A stretch of 64,000 bases of DNA, from positions 7,041,001-7,105,000 of the forward strand of contig NZ_CP146101.1 of assembly GCF_037023745.1 (NCBI RefSeq), read 5' to 3'. The stretch is from Streptomyces sp. SCSIO 30461. Lineage in GTDB: Bacteria; Actinomycetota; Actinomycetes; Streptomycetales; Streptomycetaceae. The notes beneath the pieces are model-generated. The model ran no database searches, was not told the origin of the DNA, and saw nothing but the letters and a program-made list of their open reading frames with translations. The first letter of the stretch is position 1, and every line of letters starts with the position of its first letter. The translations under genes and the position numbers were made by a program. Shown here one piece after another: positions 34,176 to 46,739 of the stretch.

Positions 34176-35105
34176 GTGAGCGTCAGCGTGAGCGTGGACA
34201 GCCGGACGACCACCGGGCCGGAGCCAGCGGCGGCCGCGGAGAGTCCGGGCGAGCTCGCCGCCCGGTACGGGCTGAAGGTCAGCGGCGCTCGCCCCCCGCT
34301 CCCTGAGTACATCCGGCAGCTGTGGTCCCGGCGCCACTTCATCACCGCGTTCGCGACCGCCCGACTCACCGCCCAGTACAGCCAGGCGAAGCTGGGTCAG
34401 GTGTGGCAGTTGATGACTCCGCTGCTCAACGCGGCTGTCTACTACGTCATCTTCGGAGTGCTGCTCGACACCAGCAAGCATGTGCCCGACTTCGTGCCGT
34501 TCCTCGTCACCGGCGTGTTCATCTGGACGTTCACCGCCAATTCGATCATGGCTGGGACCAAGGCCATCTCCGGCAACATCGGCCTGGTACGCGCCCTGCA
34601 CTTCCCGCGCGCCGCGCTGCCCATCGCCCTGGCGCTCCAGCAGCTCCAGCAGCTGCTGTTCTCGCTGGGCGCCCTGGCCTTCATCCTGACGGGCTTCGGG
34701 CAGTTCCCGAAGGCTTCCTGGCTCCTCGCCGTCCCCGCACTGCTGCTCCAGGCGGTCTTCAGCGCCGGCGTATCCATGATCATGGCGAGGATCGCGGCCC
34801 GGACCCCGGACATCGCCCAGCTGATGCCGTTCGTCCTGCGCACCTGGATGTACGCGTCCGGGGTGATGTTCAGCCTGAGCGCCCAGCTCAAGAGCGCACA
34901 CCTGCCGCAGGCCGTGGTGGTGGCGCTCCAGTGCAATCCTGCGGCGGTCTACATCGACCTGGCCCGTTTCGCGTTCATAGACAGCTACACCTCGGCCCAA
35001 CTTCCCCCGCATGTCTGGGCGGTCGCACTCGGCTGGGCGCTGCTCGCAGGGGTGGGCGGATTCGTGTACTTCTGGAAGGCAGAGGAGCAGTACGGCCGTG
35101 GCTGA
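34176..35105 (+). CDS. ABC-2 type polysaccharide/polyol-phosphate export permease (TagG-like)
   Basis: 309 aa from the GTG at 34176, chosen because GGGAG sits 7 nt upstream; an ATG at 34158 has no ribosome site. The cytoplasmic N-terminus contains LPEYIRQLWSRRHFITAFATARLTAQYSQAKLGQVWQLMTPLLNA, the typical interface region of TagG/Wzm permeases, then six helices. Family role: export of teichoic-acid-like or polysaccharide chains together with a TagH-type ATPase. Its stop overlaps the start of the ATPase remnant, so the intact partner has been lost here. Confidence 0.9.
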   Translation: MSVSVSVDSRTTTGPEPAAAAESPGELAARYGLKVSGARPPLPEYIRQLWSRRHFITAFATARLTAQYSQAKLGQVWQLMTPLLNAAVYYVIFGVLLDTSKHVPDFVPFLVTGVFIWTFTANSIMAGTKAISGNIGLVRALHFPRAALPIALALQQLQQLLFSLGALAFILTGFGQFPKASWLLAVPALLLQAVFSAGVSMIMARIAARTPDIAQLMPFVLRTWMYASGVMFSLSAQLKSAHLPQAVVVALQCNPAAVYIDLARFAFIDSYTSAQLPPHVWAVALGWALLAGVGGFVYFWKAEEQYGRG

Positions 35106-35258
35106 CCACATCGCAACGCCGGCGCAGGCGGGGACATCGGCGGACACGCGGAACCGGACCCCGGGCAGGCCCCCCACCGTCGTCGACGGGGTGCACGTCA
35201 CCTACACGGTCAACGGCGCGTCGTCGCCGCGTACGAGGCCTTCACCGGCGGTAAGTAG
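35098..35258 (+). pseudogene. Remnant of TagH-like ABC ATPase gene with internal deletion
   Basis: GTG at 35098 overlaps the permease stop by 8 nt. The first 41 or so codons read VADHIATPAQ... PTVVDGVHVTYTVNGAS, like the start of TagH-type export ATPases. At about 35222 similarity shifts to another frame: 35223-35258 reads VAAYEAFTGGK and TAG, like the C-terminus of the same family. Everything between, including Walker A, signature and Walker B (normally about 200 codons), is missing. A strong terminator follows. This looks like one gene reduced by an internal, frame-disrupting deletion; the family comparison is from memory. Confidence 0.72.
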
Positions 35259-35280
35259 CGCGGCGCTTCCCGCACACGGG

Positions 35281-35317
35281 CCGAGGGGGCGCCACCAGGC
35301 GGTGGGCGCCCCCTCGG
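35281..35317. terminator. Bidirectional terminator between ATPase remnant and gdhB
   Basis: Perfect 13-bp stem CCGAGGGGGCGCC (35281-35293) / GGCGCCCCCTCGG (35305-35317), 35 nt before the gdhB stop position. Confidence 0.85.
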
Positions 35318-35351
35318 TCAGTCACTCGGGCAGCCGGTCAAACGGGCAGCT

Positions 35352-38300
35352 TCAGGTGTGCGCGCGCAGCAGCTGCCGCATCGTCCGCATCGCCACCGAC
35401 AGGTTCGCCAGGTCGAAGGTGTCCGAGCCCTGGATCTCCTCCAGCGTGCTCTTCGCCCGGCCCAGGATCGCCGCGTTCCTCTCCTCCCACGCCGTGTAGC
35501 GCTCTTCCGGAGTCGAGGTGCCGTTTCCGGCGGCCAGCACATCCGCTGTGAGCATGGCGTGCGCCGCGTAGAGGTCCTCGCGAATGGAGGCGCGGGCCAT
35601 GGACTGCCAGCGGTCGGCCCGCGGCAGCTCGACGATTCGGTCCATCAGCTCGGTGATCCGCAGCCGGTCGGCCAGCTCGTAGTAGACCTCGGCGACGGCC
35701 AGCGGGCCCTTCCCGGTGCGGTCCGCGATCGCCACGATGTCGAGGGTCGGGAACGCGGACGAGAACCCGGCGACCCTGGTCGCCAGCTCGCCCGGGACAC
35801 CCGCGGCCGTGAACTCCTCCAGCAGCCCCTCATACCACTCCAGGTCGGCGCCCCGGAGCATCTTCGGCAGCTCGGCCCAGACCTGCTCGACGCCCACCGC
35901 GAAGAAGTCGATGGTCTCCGTGAGCTCGAGCGGCTGCGGCCGGTTGCCCAGCAGCCAGCGCGTACCGCGCTCCACGAGGCGGCGCGAGTGGAGCCGGATA
36001 CGAGTCTGGACATGCGCCGGGACCTTGTTGTCGAGCGCCTCGACGGCGTCCCACACCTCACCGAGCCCGAAGATGGCGCGGGCGGCGGTCTGCGCCCTGA
36101 CGACCTCCTCGATCGACGCCCCGGTCTCCTCGCGCAGCCGGTGCAGGAAGGTCGAGCCGCCCGTGTTGACCGTGTCGTTGACCAGCACCGTGGTGACGAT
36201 CTCGCGGCGCAGCGCGTGGCCGTCGACCGCTTCGGTGAACCTCTCGCGCAGCGCCTCGGGGAAGTAGGCGTACAGCAGGCCGCGCAGATACGGGTCGTCC
36301 GGGAGCGAGGTGCCGATCAGCTCCTCGGCCACCGTGATCTTGGTGTAAGCGAGCAGCACGGCGAGCTCGGGCTGCGACAGGCCCTGCCTGTTGTTCAGCA
36401 GGTCCCGGATCTGCCGGTCGTTCGGCAGGAACTCCAGCGCCCGGTCCAGCGCGCCGTCCCGGCCCAGTCGGCGCATGAAGCGCTGGTGGGCGTGGAGCAG
36501 GCTCGGGGACTGCGCGACGGCGTTGGCCAGGGCCACGTTCTGCGCGTAGTTGTTGCGCAGCACCAGATCGCCGACCTCGTCGGTCATCTCGGCGAGCAGC
36601 TTGTTGCGCTGCTTGACGGTCATGTCGCCGTCCGCGACCAGGCCGTTCAGCAGGATCTTGATGTTCACCTCGTGGTCGGAGGTGTCCACGCCCGCGCTGT
36701 TGTCGATGGCGTCGGTGTTGACGTGTCCGCCACCACGGGCGAACTCGATGCGCCCGAGCTGGGTCAGACCCAGGTTGCCGCCCTCGCCGACGACCTTGAC
36801 CCGCAGGTCCTCGCCGTTGACACGGATGGGGTCATTGGCCTTGTCGCCGACATCGGCGTTGGACTCGGTGGCCGCCTTGACGTATGTGCCGATGCCACCG
36901 TTCCACAGCAGGTCCACCGGGGCCTGGAGGATCGCCTTCATCAGCTCGGCCGGGGTCAGCTTGGTGACGCCGTCGTCGATGCCGAGGGCCTCACGGACGT
37001 GTGAGTTGACCGGGATCGACTTGGCGGTGCGGGGGTGGATGCCGCCGCCGGCCGACAGCAGCTCCTTGTCGTAGTCGGCCCAGGACGAGCGGGGCAGCTC
37101 GAACAGCCTGCGGCGCTCCGCGTACGAGACGGCCGCGTCGGGCTCCGGGTCGATGAAGATGTGGCGGTGGTCGAAGGCCGCGACCAGCCGGATGTGCTCG
37201 GACAGCAGCATGCCGTTACCGAACACGTCACCCGACATGTCGCCGACGCCGACGACGGTGAAGTCCTCGGTCTGGGTGTCGTGCCCGAGCTCGCGGAAGT
37301 GCCGCTTGACGGACTCCCAGGCACCACGGGCGGTGATGCCCATGCCCTTGTGGTCGTAGCCCGCCGAGCCGCCGGAGGCGAAGGCGTCGCCGAGCCAGAA
37401 GTTGTACGCGACCGCGACCTCGTTGGCGATGTCGGAGAAGGTGGCGGTGCCCTTGTCGGCGGCGACGACGAGGTAGGTGTCGTCCTCGTCGTGACGCACC
37501 ACGTCGTGCGGCGGCACGACCTCGCCCGCCACCATGTTGTCGGTGATGTCGAGCAGCGCGGAGATGAAGGTCTTGTAGCAGGCGATGCCCTCGGCGAGCC
37601 AGGCGTCGCGGTCCACGGCCGGGTCCGGCAGCTGCTTGGCGACGAAGCCGCCCTTCGCGCCGACCGGCACGATGACAGTGTTCTTCACCATCTGCGCCTT
37701 GACCAGGCCGAGGATCTCCGTACGGAAGTCCTCGCGCCGGTCGGACCAGCGCAGACCGCCTCGGGCGACCTTGCCGAAGCGCAGATGCACACCCTCGACA
37801 CGCGGCGAGTACACCCAGATCTCGTAAGCCGGGCGGGGTGCCGGCAGGTCCGGGATGGCCTGCGGGTCGAACTTCATCGACACATAGCCGTGCCGGGTGC
37901 CGCCACCCGCCTCCTGGAAGAAGTTGGTCCGCAGGGTGGCCTTGATGAGGGTGAGGAAGGAGCGCAGGATCCGGTCCTCGTCCAGGGAGGCGACCTGGTC
38001 GAGCGCGAAGTCCAGCTCTTCGAGGAGCCCGTCGATCAGCTCGGTGCCTGCGTGCTGGCGGTCCGGGGACATCCGGGCCTCGAACAGGTTGATCAGCAGC
38101 CGGGTGGTGTGGACGTTGTTGAGGAGGGTGTCCTCCATGTAGTCCTGGCTGAAGGTCGAACCCGCCTGGCGCAGGTACTTGGCATAGGCGCGCAGCACCA
38201 CGGCCTCGCGCCAGTTGAGTCCGGCGCGCAGCACGAGCGAGTTGAACGAGTCGTTCTCGGCGGCGCCGGTCCACACGGCGGCGAAGGCGTCCTGGAAGCG

Positions 38301-40292
38301 CTCGCGGGCGTCGTCGCCGAGGTAGTCACCGCCGCTGTTGCCGCTGGGCATCCGCAGACCGAAGTCGTAGATCCAGGCGTGGGTGCGGTCGGCGCAGCGC
38401 AGCTCGTACGGACGCTCGTCGACGACCTCGACGCCGAGGCGGTTGAGCACCGGCAGCACGACGGACAGGGAGACCTGCTCGCCGAGCCGGTAGATCTTGA
38501 AGCGACGCTCGCCGGGGGCAGCGCCGACCGGCTCGTAGAGGGAGAGCGAGAACTCCTTGCCAGAGCTGCTGAGCTGGTCCAGGTGCGACAGGTCGGAGAC
38601 CGCCGCGCGCGGTGAGTGGTCGGCCTTGTAGCCCTCGGGGAAGGCGTTGCCGTACTTGCGCAGCAGCTCGGCGGCGCGCTCCTCGCCGGCCTCGGCGTTG
38701 AGGGCCTCGGCGAAGCCGTCGGCCCAGGAGCGAGCCGCCTCGACCAGCCGGGCCTCGATGCGCTCCTTGTCGGTGTCGGTGAGGTGGGTGAGCTCGCTGC
38801 CGGGCTCCACGCGCACGACGAAGTGAAGCCGGGTGAGCACCGACTCCGTGCTCATCAGGGTGAAGTCGACGCTGCTGCCGTCGAGCTCCTCCTTGAGGAT
38901 GCCGGTGAGGCGCTCACGGACAGTGGTGTTGAAGCGGTCGCGCGGCAGGTAGACCAGGGCCGAGTAGTAGCGCCCGTATTCCTCCTGGCGCAGGTAGAGC
39001 CGCAGCCTGCGGCGCTCCTGGAGGTAGAGCACGCTGGTGACGATCTCGCGGAGCTGGTCCGGCGGGGTCTGGAACAGCTCGTCGCGCGGGAAGGTCTCCA
39101 GGATCTGGAGCAGGTCGCGGCCGTCGTGGCTGCTCGGTGAGAAGCCGGCGCCTTCGAGGACCTCGGCGACCTTGCGGCGGATCACGGGGACCCGGCGGAC
39201 GGACTCGGTGTACGCGGCCGAGGAGAAGAGGCCGAGGAAGCGCCGCTCGCCGACGACGTTGCCCTTGCCGTCGAACTTCTTGACGCCGACGTAGTCGAGG
39301 TACGAGGGGCGGTGCACGGTGGCACGGCTGTTGGCCTTGGTGAGGATGAGGAGCTTGTGCTCGCGGGCCTTGGCGCGGGCGTCGGCGGGCAGCCGGTTGA
39401 AGGAGGGGCTCACAGGGTGGCCGTGGGCGTCGTCGCCGCTGTGGTGCGGGTCGGAGCGGAGCACGCCGAGACCGGTGCCGGGAACCGCGGACAGCGCGTC
39501 GCCGTCCACGAGGTTGTACTCGCGGTAGCCGAGGAAGGTGAAGTGATCGTCGGCGAGCCAGCGCAGCAGCTCGCGCGCCTCCTCGACGTCCTCACGGCGG
39601 ATGTCGTCGGCGATGGGCTCGTTGGGCAGTCCTTCGGCGATGCGCAGCGCCGCCTCGCGCATCTTCTCCCAGTCCTCGACGGCCTCGCGGGCGTCGGACA
39701 GGACGCGGAGCAGGCCGGCGGTGATCCGCTTGAGGTCGGCGCGGTCGGTCTCGCGGTCGATCTCGACATGGATCCAGGACTCCACCAGCGCGTCGTGCGG
39801 GAGCCCGGCACCGTTCTGCTCGGCGCGGAGCACCTCGATGAGCTTGCCGGTGACATCGCGGCGGACGGTGATCTGCGGGTGGATCACGACATGGATGCCG
39901 CGGCCCTGACGGGTGAGCTCGTTGGTTACGGAGTCGACCAGGAAGGGCATGTCGTCGGTGACGACCTCGACCACGGAGTGGCTGGAGGTCCAGCCGTTCT
40001 CCTCGACGGTCGGGGTGTGCACCCGAACGTTGGCCGTACCCTGCGGGCGGTTTTCCGCCAGCCGGAAGTGCGAGACGGCGGCGCCGTAGACATCGACCGG
40101 GTCACGGTCGGTGAGGTCCTCGGGCGCGGTGTGCAGGTAGTAGCGCTGGAGGTATGCGAGGAGCGTGGCCTGGTCAGGTCGCTCCCCGTCGTCGGACCCA
40201 GTCGGAAGTTGCCCCCCGCCCGGGCTGTTCTCAGCTACCCGGGCGGCCCTTTCGAGCAACTCGGCCTTGGCTTCGTCCAGCTTGGTCTGCAT
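35352..40292 (-). CDS. gdhB: Large NAD-specific glutamate dehydrogenase (180-kDa class)
   Basis: 1646 aa from the ATG at 40292 (MQTKLDEAKAELLERAARV), preceded by AGGAG. Length and order match the GDH180 family: a long N-terminal ACT-like regulatory part (about 1-700), a dehydrogenase core (about 800-1250) with GGLRWSDRREDFRTEILGLVKAQMVKN, the catalytic-region KGGFV, SGDVFGNGMLLSEHIRLVAAFDHRHIFIDP and GGIGTYVKAA, and a C-terminal helical domain. Role: oxidative deamination of glutamate to 2-oxoglutarate. Monocistronic by position, with a 499-nt divergent region upstream. Confidence 0.95.
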   Translation of the reverse strand: MQTKLDEAKAELLERAARVAENSPGGGQLPTGSDDGERPDQATLLAYLQRYYLHTAPEDLTDRDPVDVYGAAVSHFRLAENRPQGTANVRVHTPTVEENGWTSSHSVVEVVTDDMPFLVDSVTNELTRQGRGIHVVIHPQITVRRDVTGKLIEVLRAEQNGAGLPHDALVESWIHVEIDRETDRADLKRITAGLLRVLSDAREAVEDWEKMREAALRIAEGLPNEPIADDIRREDVEEARELLRWLADDHFTFLGYREYNLVDGDALSAVPGTGLGVLRSDPHHSGDDAHGHPVSPSFNRLPADARAKAREHKLLILTKANSRATVHRPSYLDYVGVKKFDGKGNVVGERRFLGLFSSAAYTESVRRVPVIRRKVAEVLEGAGFSPSSHDGRDLLQILETFPRDELFQTPPDQLREIVTSVLYLQERRRLRLYLRQEEYGRYYSALVYLPRDRFNTTVRERLTGILKEELDGSSVDFTLMSTESVLTRLHFVVRVEPGSELTHLTDTDKERIEARLVEAARSWADGFAEALNAEAGEERAAELLRKYGNAFPEGYKADHSPRAAVSDLSHLDQLSSSGKEFSLSLYEPVGAAPGERRFKIYRLGEQVSLSVVLPVLNRLGVEVVDERPYELRCADRTHAWIYDFGLRMPSGNSGGDYLGDDARERFQDAFAAVWTGAAENDSFNSLVLRAGLNWREAVVLRAYAKYLRQAGSTFSQDYMEDTLLNNVHTTRLLINLFEARMSPDRQHAGTELIDGLLEELDFALDQVASLDEDRILRSFLTLIKATLRTNFFQEAGGGTRHGYVSMKFDPQAIPDLPAPRPAYEIWVYSPRVEGVHLRFGKVARGGLRWSDRREDFRTEILGLVKAQMVKNTVIVPVGAKGGFVAKQLPDPAVDRDAWLAEGIACYKTFISALLDITDNMVAGEVVPPHDVVRHDEDDTYLVVAADKGTATFSDIANEVAVAYNFWLGDAFASGGSAGYDHKGMGITARGAWESVKRHFRELGHDTQTEDFTVVGVGDMSGDVFGNGMLLSEHIRLVAAFDHRHIFIDPEPDAAVSYAERRRLFELPRSSWADYDKELLSAGGGIHPRTAKSIPVNSHVREALGIDDGVTKLTPAELMKAILQAPVDLLWNGGIGTYVKAATESNADVGDKANDPIRVNGEDLRVKVVGEGGNLGLTQLGRIEFARGGGHVNTDAIDNSAGVDTSDHEVNIKILLNGLVADGDMTVKQRNKLLAEMTDEVGDLVLRNNYAQNVALANAVAQSPSLLHAHQRFMRRLGRDGALDRALEFLPNDRQIRDLLNNRQGLSQPELAVLLAYTKITVAEELIGTSLPDDPYLRGLLYAYFPEALRERFTEAVDGHALRREIVTTVLVNDTVNTGGSTFLHRLREETGASIEEVVRAQTAARAIFGLGEVWDAVEALDNKVPAHVQTRIRLHSRRLVERGTRWLLGNRPQPLELTETIDFFAVGVEQVWAELPKMLRGADLEWYEGLLEEFTAAGVPGELATRVAGFSSAFPTLDIVAIADRTGKGPLAVAEVYYELADRLRITELMDRIVELPRADRWQSMARASIREDLYAAHAMLTADVLAAGNGTSTPEERYTAWEERNAAILGRAKSTLEEIQGSDTFDLANLSVAMRTMRQLLRAHT

Positions 40293-40791
40293 GTCCTCTG
40301 GCTCCTGTCGCGCGCCGTTGCGTGACGTCGGTGGAAACATCGGCAGAACGCCACGACGCGGGGTGTCCGGTCAGGGTCGACGCTATGCCGAAATGGGAGA
40401 TGTCCGAGCCGTGTTCGGCCGATTCCGGCGGCGGGCCCGGGCTGTACCGCGGGCCGCGACTTCGCGGGCCGCGGGAAAGATCAGCTCGCACCCGGCTGCC
40501 ATGGCGTCCCGGGCGCAGTCGGGGGGCGGCGCTGCCCCCGCGGCGTATCGCGCTGATCACGGGACAAGGCTATCGCCCTCGACCCTGGGGCCGTCATGAG
40601 CCGTATGTGTACAAAACCGGGGCCGGAAGTTTGACACTCTGGACAGCGACACACGCGCTCTTGGCAAGAAGACCACGAGCGGGCGGGTTGACCTCGTGGA
40701 CCAAGGACCACAATCAACCCTAAAGCAGTGACTAACGTGAGACCCGAACGATAGCGACAAATCAATACATCGAATCCGGGGAGCAGCAGCC
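40293..40791. other. Divergent regulatory region between gdhB and the DJ-1/PfpI gene
   Basis: No credible gene. The stretch 40600-40790 is AT-richer than its surroundings and carries an inverted repeat GGGTTGA (40685-40691) / TCAACCC (40714-40720). TTGACA at 40631 lacks a well-placed -10. The downstream gene has GGGGAG as ribosome site. Confidence 0.5.
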
Positions 40792-41358
40792 ATGACCGTG
40801 CAGATCCTGATCGTCACCGGCGACGCGGCCGAGTCACTCGAAGTGCTGTATCCGTACCAGCGGCTCCGCGAGGAGGGGTACGAGGTGCACATCGCCGCCC
40901 CCGCTCGCAAGAAGCTCCAGTTCGTGGTGCACGACTTCGAACCCGGCTTCGACACGTACACCGAGAAGCCGGGTTACACCTGGGCTGCCGACCTGGCGTT
41001 CTCCGAGGTCGATCCGGGGGCCTACGCGGCCATCGTGATCCCGGGCGGTCGGGCGCCCGAGTACCTCCGCAACGATCCCGAGCTCCGCAAGATCCTCAAG
41101 TCCTTCTTCGACGCGGACAAGCCCGTGGCACAGATCTGCCACGGTCCGTTGCTGACGGCGGCCGTCGGCAGCCTCACGGGCCGCCGCGTCACGGCGTACC
41201 CGGCCCTCGAACTCGACATGCAGTCGGCCGGGGCTTCCTTCCGCGACTCGGAGGCCGTGGTGGACGGCACCCTGGTGTCGTCCCGGGCCTGGCCCGACCA
41301 CCCGGCGTGGATGCGCGAGTTCCTGAAGGTGCTGCGGGAAAAGGCCCCACTGGGCTGA
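40792..41358 (+). CDS. DJ-1/PfpI family (class I glutamine amidotransferase-like) protein
   Basis: 188 aa. MTVQILIVTGDAAESLEVLYPYQRLREEGYEVHIAAP is the family N-terminus with the conserved Glu, and PVAQICHGPLLTAA carries the nucleophilic-elbow Cys followed by His. Members are proteases, chaperones or glyoxalase/deglycase-like enzymes; the substrate cannot be told here. GGGGAG lies 10 nt before the ATG, and a terminator hairpin follows. Confidence 0.9.
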   Translation: MTVQILIVTGDAAESLEVLYPYQRLREEGYEVHIAAPARKKLQFVVHDFEPGFDTYTEKPGYTWAADLAFSEVDPGAYAAIVIPGGRAPEYLRNDPELRKILKSFFDADKPVAQICHGPLLTAAVGSLTGRRVTAYPALELDMQSAGASFRDSEAVVDGTLVSSRAWPDHPAWMREFLKVLREKAPLG

Positions 41359-41373
41359 CACACGGCGGTCCGA

Positions 41374-41402
41374 CCCCTGTCCGGGTGTTCCGGCGACAGG
41401 GG
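41374..41402 (+). terminator. Terminator downstream of DJ-1/PfpI gene
   Basis: CCCCTGTCCGG (41374-41384) pairs with CCGG-C-GACAGGGG (41390-41402), with one bulged base and a GTGTT loop, 16 nt after the stop. Confidence 0.7.
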
Positions 41403-41520
41403 GTGTTCCGGAGGCAGGAGGCCGAGCGGCCCCCGCACCGGCCGAGGAGGACCCCGGCGCCGCAGCCGCCGATCTCCACGAGGGTCGCCTGCGGCCTCGC
41501 GCGCCGGCGACTCGCCGCGG

Positions 41521-42183
41521 CTACGCGGACAGCCGCTCAGCCACCAGCACGGCCTCGGCGAGGGTGTCCACCACCGGAACCCCGGCCACCCGAAGGCTGG
41601 CCGTGCTGTGCGACCCGCCGGAGTACAGCACCGCACGGGCACCCACGTGGCGGGCCGCCACGGCGTCGTCCACCGCGTCACCGATCACCACGATGCGCTC
41701 CGGCGCGACGCCCTCGAGCGCGGCCAGATGGCGCACCATGTGCTCGGCCTTGCCGGTGTGGGAGCCGCCGATCCGGCCGTCGACCCGGGTGAAGCGCGCC
41801 TCGATGCCGTGCCTCCGCACGATCGGCAGCAGGTGCTCGTGCGGAGCCAGCGAGAGCAGCGACTGCGTACGGCCCGCCGCCTGGCGCTCCGCGAGCAGCT
41901 CGGCTGCGCCTGTCGTGAGCCCGCAGGCGTCCGCGCGCTGCCAGTAGTGCCGGTGGAACACCTCGTCCATGACGGCCCACTCGGCGTCCGTGGGAAATCG
42001 GCCCATGAGGCGTTCGTAGAACCGGGGCACCGGCACGCAGTACAGGTCCCGGTAGCGCTCCAGCGTGATCGGCTCCAGCCCGATCTCCGCGAAGGACGCG
42101 TTGGTCGCCTCGATGACGGCGTGGATGTCATCGAGGAGTGTGCCGTTCCAGTCCCAGACCAGATGCGTGCTCTGCTTCCCCAT
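41521..42183 (-). CDS. HAD-superfamily hydrolase
   Basis: 220 aa. VWDWNGTLLDD (motif I with the second acidic residue replaced by Asn, as in many DxN phosphatases), SLLSLAPHE (motif II region), GKAEHM (motif III Lys) and VIGDAVDDAVAARHVGARAVLY (motif IV) are in order. A small helical cap (about 20-100) suggests a C1-cap phosphatase acting on a small metabolite; phosphoglycolate-type activity is possible but not shown. Converges on the DJ-1 gene. Confidence 0.87.
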   Translation of the reverse strand: MGKQSTHLVWDWNGTLLDDIHAVIEATNASFAEIGLEPITLERYRDLYCVPVPRFYERLMGRFPTDAEWAVMDEVFHRHYWQRADACGLTTGAAELLAERQAAGRTQSLLSLAPHEHLLPIVRRHGIEARFTRVDGRIGGSHTGKAEHMVRHLAALEGVAPERIVVIGDAVDDAVAARHVGARAVLYSGGSHSTASLRVAGVPVVDTLAEAVLVAERLSA

Positions 42184-42295
42184 GGCAGGAAACCGTACCT
42201 CCCTGGTCGGACACCGCCTCCGCAGACCGGACCGCGGTCCTGATCAGCCCTCGACCCTGGTCAGCCGTCGGCCCGGAGCGTCCGATCGACCGGGG

Positions 42296-42802
42296 TCAGC
42301 CGATGAGCCCGGGGATCTCCTGCACCCCGAACCACAGCAGCTCATGGTCCTCGGCACCGTCCACGACGAACCGGGCGTCGTCGTCCCCGTGGTCCGCGGC
42401 GCCGAGCGCGTCCGCCGCCGCCGCCACATCGGCTTCGGCCTCGTCGGAGTCCACGTGCACCGACGCCGCCTTCCTCAGCGACACCGCCGAGCCGATCCGC
42501 ACCTCACCGAGCGAGGCGGAGCCGAGTCCATGTCCGGGATCGGCGACCGCCTCACCGTCGGGCACGTCCACCGCGACCACGACGCGGCGCCGGACCGCGT
42601 CCGGGCTCCCGGCGAGCAGCCGCAGCGAGGCCGCCGCCGCCCTGCTGAGCGCGGCGTACTCGAGTTCCTCGATGTCGTCGGAGACGTACCACTCCCGCAG
42701 CGCAGGCGTGACGGCATAGGCCGTCAGCGGCCCGGGACCCAGTTCACCCGCCTTGTACGCCTCTGCGAGACCGGGGGTGGTCAGGGGTACGTAGACGCGC
42801 AT
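42296..42802 (-). CDS. Conserved actinobacterial protein (DUF6912-like)
   Basis: 168 aa from the ATG at 42802 (MRVYVPLTTPGLAEAYKAGELGPGPLTAYAVTPALREWY). A conserved Streptomyces protein without catalytic motifs that I can recognise. Acidic C-terminal half; no signal peptide or membrane helix. It is 112 nt upstream of the HAD gene on the same strand. Function unknown. Confidence 0.75.
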   Translation of the reverse strand: MRVYVPLTTPGLAEAYKAGELGPGPLTAYAVTPALREWYVSDDIEELEYAALSRAAAASLRLLAGSPDAVRRRVVVAVDVPDGEAVADPGHGLGSASLGEVRIGSAVSLRKAASVHVDSDEAEADVAAAADALGAADHGDDDARFVVDGAEDHELLWFGVQEIPGLIG

Positions 42803-43075
42803 GTCCGGCCGCTTTCGTCGTCGGGTGAACACCTAAGGATACGTGTGCGATCGCCCATCAGAGTGCTCCGAGCGCGCCTCACGGAGTCGCTCCGAACACA
42901 GGAGGAAAGCCCTCCACCAGGCCCCACGCCCGCCTCATCACCCTGATGGGTGATTCCTCGCGCCTATAGCGCACACATGGAGCCGACTTGCCACCGCACC
43001 ACTACTCCACGTAGACAACCCACTACCGAAAGTTACTCACTGGTAGTGAAACGGGTACCGAAAGGGGCGACAGCC

Positions 43076-43516
43076 ATGGACCATCCCCCGGCTCCGCATC
43101 GCACCGCGCCCGGCGGGCGCCACGACAGTCGTGGCCCGGGGCGTCTCGCACCGGCTCGCGCGGGGGCGCCGGCAAGACGCTCCCAGCTCCCCCGCTACTG
43201 GTTCGCGGAGCGACTGCTCGCCGTGCTCAGCGGCAGCCGCCCGGTTCACTGGATGCTCGGCCACACGGTAGGGGACGGCTACGAGCATCTGGTCCGACTG
43301 GCCCCGAGCAGCCCGCTCGCCGCGAACGGCCCGCGACCGGTCCTGCGGCACTGCGACCAGTGCGTCCCGCGCCCTGGGGTCATCGAGGCCTTCGCCCGGA
43401 TCAGCGCGGGCGAACGCATGACGGCCATGGCGTTCCGCCTGGAGCAGGGCGCCGACCTGCGTTGGCGCTGCGCGGCCGTGGAACTGGGCGGCGAGCGGAT
43501 CACGGTCCACATGTGA
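43076..43516 (+). CDS. Rv3235-like conserved protein near secA
   Basis: 146 aa from the ATG at 43076, with AAGGGG upstream. A basic, Pro/Arg-rich N-terminus of about 35 residues precedes a conserved domain (FAERLLAVLSGSRPVHWMLGHTVGDGYEHLV ... MTAMAFRLEQGADLRWRCAAVELG). It resembles the Rv3235/DUF6459 family found beside secA1 in actinobacteria. Function unknown; position next to secA is the only functional hint. Confidence 0.8.
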   Translation: MDHPPAPHRTAPGGRHDSRGPGRLAPARAGAPARRSQLPRYWFAERLLAVLSGSRPVHWMLGHTVGDGYEHLVRLAPSSPLAANGPRPVLRHCDQCVPRPGVIEAFARISAGERMTAMAFRLEQGADLRWRCAAVELGGERITVHM

Positions 43517-43540
43517 GCGGGCGGGCGTGGGACCACTCGA

Positions 43541-43586
43541 CGGCCGTGGGCCGGGCACCGGTCAGCCGGTGCCCGGCCCACGGCCG
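43541..43586. terminator. Bidirectional terminator between the Rv3235-like gene and secA
   Basis: A 21-bp perfect stem (43541-43561 pairs with 43566-43586; core GGGCCGGGCACCGG) closed by a TCAG tetraloop. The longest uninterrupted stem in the window. Confidence 0.9.
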
Positions 43587-43640
43587 TCACTTCAGTTCGG
43601 AGCGCGGTACGGGGTCCTCGGACGAGGGCCCCGCACGGGA

Positions 43641-46463
<2,823 letters not shown>

Positions 46464-46739
46464 TGAGGCGGGTCTCCTTGCCGGTCGGGCCTGGCACTGG
46501 GTCGTGTGATGGACACTGGCGCGGGCACGGCAGGTAGGCCCCACCGCACCGGCCATCGTAAGCGAGGACCCCGCCACGCCGGGAGGTCCGCCCCCGGGGC
46601 ACGCCCGGCGGTGTCCCGTGGAACCCCGGCAGCGAAGCCGAGTACCGCTACTCAGGAGTCAACGCTCGGGGGGCGCGGAAGGTGCCGCCGCTGCCGAAAA
46701 GTGTTCGCACGGCATACGGACGGTGACAAGAATCCTCGT

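Noticed and set aside
40631..40653. TTGACA as a -35 promoter element for the DJ-1/PfpI gene
   Set aside because: No acceptable -10 hexamer at 16-19 nt downstream, and it is about 160 nt from the start codon.
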